DNA of 64,000 nucleotides from an uncultured Butyricimonas sp. (GTDB lineage Bacteria; Bacteroidota; Bacteroidia; Bacteroidales; Marinifilaceae), in NCBI GenBank assembly GCA_944321845.1, contig CALUMT010000019.1, positions 1 to 64,000 of the forward strand, in the 5' to 3' direction. The notes beneath the pieces were generated by a model. It had not been told where the DNA came from. It worked only from the letters and a program-made list of their open reading frames with translations, and made no database searches. The translations under genes were made by a program, and so were the position numbers. Of this stretch, positions 59,477-64,000 are shown one piece after another (within the stretch, counting starts at the first letter, position 1; each line of letters opens with the position of its first letter).

Positions 59477-60649
59477 TTATCGCTTGTAGTAGTTCGGGTT
59501 AATGCAGATCGTGGCCAGTGAATCCAGTTTGTGAGCCATCTTTTTATTGCCTTGATATTGCCAGATCTCGCTTTCCAAACGTAGGAAATAGGCTTTTACA
59601 CCCAGGTCTGTGGCTTGGTTTGCCAGGCTGTCTGCAAATTGTATACAGTTTTTTTGTTCTTTTTGCGATGAGTTGAGGTAGATTTTGGTGATAAAAGGGA
59701 TAATGAAGTCACGTCTTTTCTCTTCTGTCCAGTTTTTTTGCCATACCTGCCGGAGTTGTTTGAATACTTCCTGAAACTTTCCGTCCCTTGCCAGTCGTTC
59801 CGTGTCCATGGACAGGAGATATTCTTCTTTGTCGGGTAACTCACTGGCAGCAATCCAGGAATACATTTTCTGGAATGATGCTTCGTCAAATTGTTCTCGC
59901 CTTGTTCTCCAGTACAGTTCGTGAAGCAATTGGGTGTAGGTCGTTTGGTTAAACCATTGCATGACCTCCTCTTCCCCGTACAGGTCCATTAATAGTTGGC
60001 GATGGTTCCAGATCTTTTGGAATAAGGGTTGCGTGATGTCCTTTAATTCCTTTTTACATAATAGCCAGTTGGCTTTTTCGCTTAATGATTTCGGGGAAAG
60101 GGTATCCAAGTATTGTGGCAGGTAATTGAAATATTCTGTTTTATATCCCCCGGCTGATAAGTCTGTCAGGAAAGCCAGCATCTTTTCTTTGGGTAGTTGG
60201 TTTGTTTGTAGTAATTTTCGGCGAGCGGCTATATTTTCCCCGAGAGCGGTCCGTGCGATATGCAATATGTTGGAAAGGGTTAATCCCCCGATTTTGGCAT
60301 GAACAACTTCCATTTTTTCCGCATCGATGAATAGGATAGAGGGAATAACCGCGATACGGGGTTTACAACCCACGTCGGGCAAGGTGTCTTTGTCGATGTC
60401 CATGTAGACATTGATGAATTGTTCATTGAAAAAATCTGCTACAGAGTCCTTGGTTAATACTTCCGATGCAAATTGTTTGCAGGGCATGCACCACGATGCT
60501 CCACAGTCCACGAAGATCATTTTCTTTTCTTCCCTGGCTTGCTGGATAATCTGGTTCCATTGTGGATTTTTGATGCAATTGACGGAACGGTGTTGAGCCC
60601 CGAGAATCCCGGGGACACAACATAACAGTATGTATAAAATAATTTTCAT
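59477..60649 (-). CDS. Exported thioredoxin-like protein with C-terminal helical region
   Basis: 390 aa from the ATG at 60649, which overlaps the upstream stop by four bases (ATGA) and starts a signal peptide (IILYILLCCVPGILGAQ). The thioredoxin domain (about residues 20-135) has the redox motif SWCMPCK. From about residue 140 to the end is a mostly helical region of unknown fold with Trp/Tyr-rich repeats. Thiol-disulfide exchange or periplasmic protein repair is the likely role. Translationally coupled to the metallophosphoesterase gene, so the two probably act together. Confidence 0.82.
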   Translation of the reverse strand: MKIILYILLCCVPGILGAQHRSVNCIKNPQWNQIIQQAREEKKMIFVDCGASWCMPCKQFASEVLTKDSVADFFNEQFINVYMDIDKDTLPDVGCKPRIAVIPSILFIDAEKMEVVHAKIGGLTLSNILHIARTALGENIAARRKLLQTNQLPKEKMLAFLTDLSAGGYKTEYFNYLPQYLDTLSPKSLSEKANWLLCKKELKDITQPLFQKIWNHRQLLMDLYGEEEVMQWFNQTTYTQLLHELYWRTRREQFDEASFQKMYSWIAASELPDKEEYLLSMDTERLARDGKFQEVFKQLRQVWQKNWTEEKRRDFIIPFITKIYLNSSQKEQKNCIQFADSLANQATDLGVKAYFLRLESEIWQYQGNKKMAHKLDSLATICINPNYYKR

Positions 60650-62259
60650 AACCGATGTTTGACAATTTTTATAACGCCTTCTCCTTCTTTCATTAATACC
60701 ACGTATATCCATTTTTCCTGGAAATATCCGGTAATCCATTCATCAAATCCGTTGTGCGTGTACTGTGCGGCACTGTGCGTGTGACCGGCGAAGAACACGG
60801 GATTCTTTGTCTTGTTGATCATTTTTTCCATTTGGGCTTTTTTGTCCTCAAAACTGGGCCACAGTACACTTTGGTTGGCATTGGGATCATTGGCTTCAGT
60901 CCCGAATCCTTGGCGGTTATGCCACCACATGTAGGCTTCCGCGTCATTCATCGGGTAGTGTTGTATCCATACGGCAGGATCTTTACCCCAGCCTTCATCA
61001 ATACGTCTTTCCAGTTCTTCCACGATTGCATCCGTGTTGTAGAAGGTTGCGGGAGATGTATTAAGCAGACTGCTTCTTGCCTTGTACCATTGTTGGAACC
61101 AATAGGTTTGACCGCAATAGAAGCGTACTCCCCGGAACGTGAACACGAAGGGTTGTACTTCCCGGTAATTATATCCGAAATCCGTACTCAGGAACTTATA
61201 CACGTTCTCGATACCTGCTTTCTCGGATTCTTCGATGGATTTATTGACCACTTTCAGTGTTCGGTCATTATTGGAGGAGCCGTTGCTTGAGTAGCCATAG
61301 TCCTTGGGGTCTAACGTGATATTAGTCCCTTCCCCGTACCACCAGTTATAGGGTTGCCAGTCATGGTTACCATATATGGTTACGAATGGTATATGGTTGG
61401 TGTAGAATGCTCCAAATACATTCATGAATTTTTCTCCCTCGTCCGTACTATTATCCTTATCGATGTCTCCCAAACACAGGACGATTTCTGGCCCATAATC
61501 GATTTTCAAACCTTCCTCCGGTTCAAAATAGAGGTTTTTATTGTTTTTCAGGTCAATGATTTGCTCCACCATGGTCCTGATTTCGTTCCCGTCAGAATTA
61601 CTGAAATTTCTCATGTCGTATTCCGGGTCTCCAAACACAACCATCGTGAAGTAATTGTTCCGCATCCATTTATATTTGTTTGTTGTCTGATGCCCTTGTG
61701 CATCCGTGATGGTGTATTCTTTAAATGTGTTTTCCGGCCAGTTGCTTAAGTCTGGTAGGGGTGAGATGCTTCCTCCTTCCGGTGCAAGGTATTCAACTTG
61801 AAGTTTTTCTTCTTCCGTGTTGCCGGGTATGATAATAATCTGTTCTCCCTTTTCGGATGTTGTCGGGTAATATTTTTCCTCTCCATTGCTAAGCCAAATG
61901 CCGTAATAGGGAAGGTCGTTGCTCACGGAAACCTGTATGACAAATGAATCTCCGTTCGCGTTGGAGAGTGTGAATTCAACCGGATTCGTGTAATCGGTTT
62001 GCAGGTTGGGATTCGGTTGAATGAAAACCCCTTCCTCTAGTTCATATTTTCCGTACAAGTATCTGTCTGTGGCAGAATAGGGTAAACTGACATTCCACGT
62101 GGTCGCGTTTATTTTTTCGGCATAGTAGTATGTCCCGTTATATAATAGGCTGAATGAAAGTAGGGAAGACTCCGTTAACGGGGAGTCTTCCTTATCTTTA
62201 TTGCTCTGGCATGCCCAGATGACAGATAACATGCATAATAATGATATGATTATTTTCAT
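60646..62259 (-). CDS. Calcineurin-like metallophosphoesterase lipoprotein
   Basis: 537 aa. The signal peptide ends in lipobox IWAC. An N-terminal beta-sandwich-like region (about residues 25-200) is followed by the phosphoesterase: VVFGDPEYD, LCLGDIDKD (GDxxD), YGNHDW (GNHD), a histidine in WIQHYP, and FAGHTHSA (GHTH). This completes the metal ligands except that the usual D-x-H at the first motif reads DPEYD. The substrate could be a phosphodiester or phosphomonoester outside the cell membrane. It follows the DUF1735 gene by 14 bases. Confidence 0.88.
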   Translation of the reverse strand: MKIIISLLCMLSVIWACQSNKDKEDSPLTESSLLSFSLLYNGTYYYAEKINATTWNVSLPYSATDRYLYGKYELEEGVFIQPNPNLQTDYTNPVEFTLSNANGDSFVIQVSVSNDLPYYGIWLSNGEEKYYPTTSEKGEQIIIIPGNTEEEKLQVEYLAPEGGSISPLPDLSNWPENTFKEYTITDAQGHQTTNKYKWMRNNYFTMVVFGDPEYDMRNFSNSDGNEIRTMVEQIIDLKNNKNLYFEPEEGLKIDYGPEIVLCLGDIDKDNSTDEGEKFMNVFGAFYTNHIPFVTIYGNHDWQPYNWWYGEGTNITLDPKDYGYSSNGSSNNDRTLKVVNKSIEESEKAGIENVYKFLSTDFGYNYREVQPFVFTFRGVRFYCGQTYWFQQWYKARSSLLNTSPATFYNTDAIVEELERRIDEGWGKDPAVWIQHYPMNDAEAYMWWHNRQGFGTEANDPNANQSVLWPSFEDKKAQMEKMINKTKNPVFFAGHTHSAAQYTHNGFDEWITGYFQEKWIYVVLMKEGEGVIKIVKHRL

Positions 62260-62273
62260 GTTTTCTTTAGTTT

Positions 62274-64000
62274 CTATTTAGTGTATTGTCCATGCATGAT
62301 GATTTCCGAGAAGGCGATACCATCGCTATATCCGCTGATGATGCTTAAACGGACTGCATTACATTGTACCGGTTCATCCAGTTCGATGGAATAGGTCGTA
62401 TTTCCGGAAAGTTGGGGTGCGGTATATCTCTTTATTTCATTCCAGGATGCACCACCGTCCGTTGAAATCTGTACAATCATGTCTTTCGCTCCAAGCCAAC
62501 CTGGATTTGCCCCTTGATAAGCGTATACCTCAATCTTGTTTATGGTTGCTTGGGCGTCCGATTCCAATAAGGTGAATGTAATATTTTCTGGATTGTTTTC
62601 AGACAGGTTTCCGAAATTCGTCCAATTCCATAACCAGTAATCAGTAAGATTATCATTATTCAATAATGGACCATCACCGTCTGCTTTTGAGGTAACCTCA
62701 ACTTTCCAATAGCTCTGAGGAATTGTTGTGAGCTGAGGAGGATTAGGATTGTCGGTTAACTCTCCTGAAGCATATATTTCGCTAAACCAAACACCATTAT
62801 CGTCGATTTCGGTAATGCTTAATTTGATGGCAACACATTTTACCGGTTGTTCGAGTTTAAGTTCATAAGACTCTAAAGGTTCCCCGTTGTCCTTTTTAGG
62901 AACGGCAAATGTTCCTGCTTCATTCCAGGTTTGCAAATCTTGGGTATAGTATATCTTAATCGTTTTGGGTCCTAGTTTGCCATAATTATCTAAACGGGTG
63001 AATACTTCCAGTTTTTCTATAACAGCTAATTGGTTTAGATCTTTGAGTCTAAGTGTGATTTCTTCGGGAAGTGCTTTTTTGTAATAATCCCAGATCCAGT
63101 AGGAACTACTGCTAACCTCTCCGTCAATTAATGCACTGGCAGAACCTTCAATGGTACTGCTGGCTGTTGCTGTCCAAATATCTTGAGGAAGTCTTGAGTT
63201 GTAGAACAGAAAATAACGGATACTATTTTCCGGATCAATCTGACACTTGGTTGATGTAACGTTATCTAATTGAATGGCTAATAAATATTTCTTCTGTGGT
63301 TCAAGATGTGCCATGTCTGCATAGAATGCGTTGGAATCAACATTTACCTCTCGTTCCAGTTCAAAGTCACTGGCAATATAGGTTATATCTTCCTTGGGGA
63401 AAGGTAAATATTCGGTTCCATGGGTTGCGTTATAATCATCAACTAATTGACCTCCGATGTTGAAACCAAGGTTAATCCATTCCAGATTATCATAATTGGT
63501 TTGGTATGATATCATGATTTCTTGAGACCGTGTAGTATCAATCGTGTAAGTTACTTCTTGTTCATTCAAAAGAGAAATCAAGGCTTTGTTTACTCGGAAA
63601 CCGACAACCACAGAGCCGTATCTTTCCTCCATGCTGACTCCGTCAACGTAAATACGGACGGGAAGGGCGTATTCAACCATGTCGTATTGGCCTCCTTCCG
63701 CGATAATTTGTTCAGGAGAATACATGATTTTGAATTTGGCGAATTTGGATTCGTCATCCACGAAGAATGAGTCTTGCACCATTCGGTAACAAGATTCCGG
63801 CAACAATTTGTAGGATGTGTTCTCGGATGCATTATAATCATCTAGCACCGTGGGATCAACCCGGTATTCTACAAGCGATGTTTTGGTATCGGCCCAGTTT
63901 TTGGAAGCCCATAAATACAAGGCTTGTTCCTCTCCGAAGGTGTAACATTCTTCTTCGGCATAACCTCTTACCTCCAGGGTAAACGTGGAGTCTGTGATCT
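62274..64000 (-). CDS. DUF1735 and discoidin-domain protein, 5' end outside the window
   Basis: The frame stays open to the window edge, so the N-terminus is missing; the visible part is at least 575 residues. An internal ATG at 63920 is not the true start. Two DUF1735-like segments (VEYRVDPTVLDDYNASENTSY, then LVDDYNATHGTEY) are followed by two F5/8-type C (discoidin) domains (ATASSTIEGSASALIDGEVSSSS, and VTSKADGDGPLLNNDNLTDYW). Such proteins are surface glycan-binding partners of SusCD systems. The visible operon continues with the phosphoesterase and thioredoxin genes. SusC/SusD, if present, lie beyond base 64000. Confidence 0.8.
   Translation of the reverse strand, partial: ITDSTFTLEVRGYAEEECYTFGEEQALYLWASKNWADTKTSLVEYRVDPTVLDDYNASENTSYKLLPESCYRMVQDSFFVDDESKFAKFKIMYSPEQIIAEGGQYDMVEYALPVRIYVDGVSMEERYGSVVVGFRVNKALISLLNEQEVTYTIDTTRSQEIMISYQTNYDNLEWINLGFNIGGQLVDDYNATHGTEYLPFPKEDITYIASDFELEREVNVDSNAFYADMAHLEPQKKYLLAIQLDNVTSTKCQIDPENSIRYFLFYNSRLPQDIWTATASSTIEGSASALIDGEVSSSSYWIWDYYKKALPEEITLRLKDLNQLAVIEKLEVFTRLDNYGKLGPKTIKIYYTQDLQTWNEAGTFAVPKKDNGEPLESYELKLEQPVKCVAIKLSITEIDDNGVWFSEIYASGELTDNPNPPQLTTIPQSYWKVEVTSKADGDGPLLNNDNLTDYWLWNWTNFGNLSENNPENITFTLLESDAQATINKIEVYAYQGANPGWLGAKDMIVQISTDGGASWNEIKRYTAPQLSGNTTYSIELDEPVQCNAVRLSIISGYSDGIAFSEIIMHGQYTK

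Overview
The window looks like chromosome from a gut Bacteroidota, order Bacteroidales, most likely Odoribacteraceae (Butyricimonas or Odoribacter-like). Four things point there: many Bacteroidota-type promoter boxes (TAnnTTTG, several with an upstream TTTG about 19-20 bases away), weak or absent Shine-Dalgarno sequences, conserved Bacteroidales neighbourhoods (bamD, an Rpb6/omega-type RNA polymerase subunit, coaBC), and a mix of peptide-catabolic, methylmalonyl-CoA and outer-membrane genes. The family-level placement is inference. No IS element, prophage, integrase or CRISPR array was seen.

Layout. 1-163: end of an rRNA operon (5S rRNA and terminator). 164-680: no gene seen. 681-3464 (minus): FadL-like outer-membrane barrel and an aromatic-rich lipoprotein. 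3622-7545 (plus): proS, pepT, and a PdxA-family protein that lacks the metal-binding histidines. 7567-12522 (minus): five-gene heterodisulfide-reductase-like operon (HdrC, HdrB, HdrA, a second HdrC-like protein, and a membrane HdrE-HdrD fusion). 12682-13422: birA. 13914-15029 (minus): meaB. 15101-20706 (minus): tripartite RND efflux operon. 20868-22958 (minus): M3 oligopeptidase. 23028-24079: divergent pair of related small exported proteins. 24136-25386 (minus): alpha-oxoamine synthase, possibly for sphingolipid or sulfonolipid synthesis. 25611-28080: bamD, omega-like subunit, coaBC. 28152-29755: pyrBI, preceded by what looks like a translation-coupled transcription attenuator. 29902-32591: ABC-F protein and rlmB. 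32641-37711: envelope group (lptD, a SPOR-tailed amidase, an MCE protein). 38041-40061: dnaA and an IMPACT-family gene. 40151-40223: tRNA-Lys. 40448-41838: ECF sigma factor with a one-TM protein and a Spy-like protein. 41932-48668: 2-hydroxyacid dehydrogenase, tsaD, tamB and a frameshifted small ORF. 49009-55671: peptide-use group (OPT transporter, second PepT, bleomycin-hydrolase-like C1 peptidase, M3 lipoprotein peptidase). 55751-59317: mutY, two unknown small proteins, cca. 59477-64000 (minus): downstream end of a probable polysaccharide-utilisation-type operon (thioredoxin-like protein, metallophosphoesterase, DUF1735/discoidin protein cut by the window edge).

How the parts work together. 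Two physiological themes recur. One is peptide use: two PepT, two M3 peptidases, one C1 peptidase and an OPT transporter form a path from periplasmic peptides to amino acids. The other is envelope biogenesis: BamD, LptD, TamB, MCE, the amidase and the RND pump. The most unusual items are the Hdr-like operon, whose electron partners are unknown, the PdxA pseudoenzyme candidate, and the pyrBI leader. That leader has a promoter, a 35-codon ORF, an upstream hairpin, a T-rich stretch and an intrinsic terminator, in the same order as the enterobacterial pyrBI leader.
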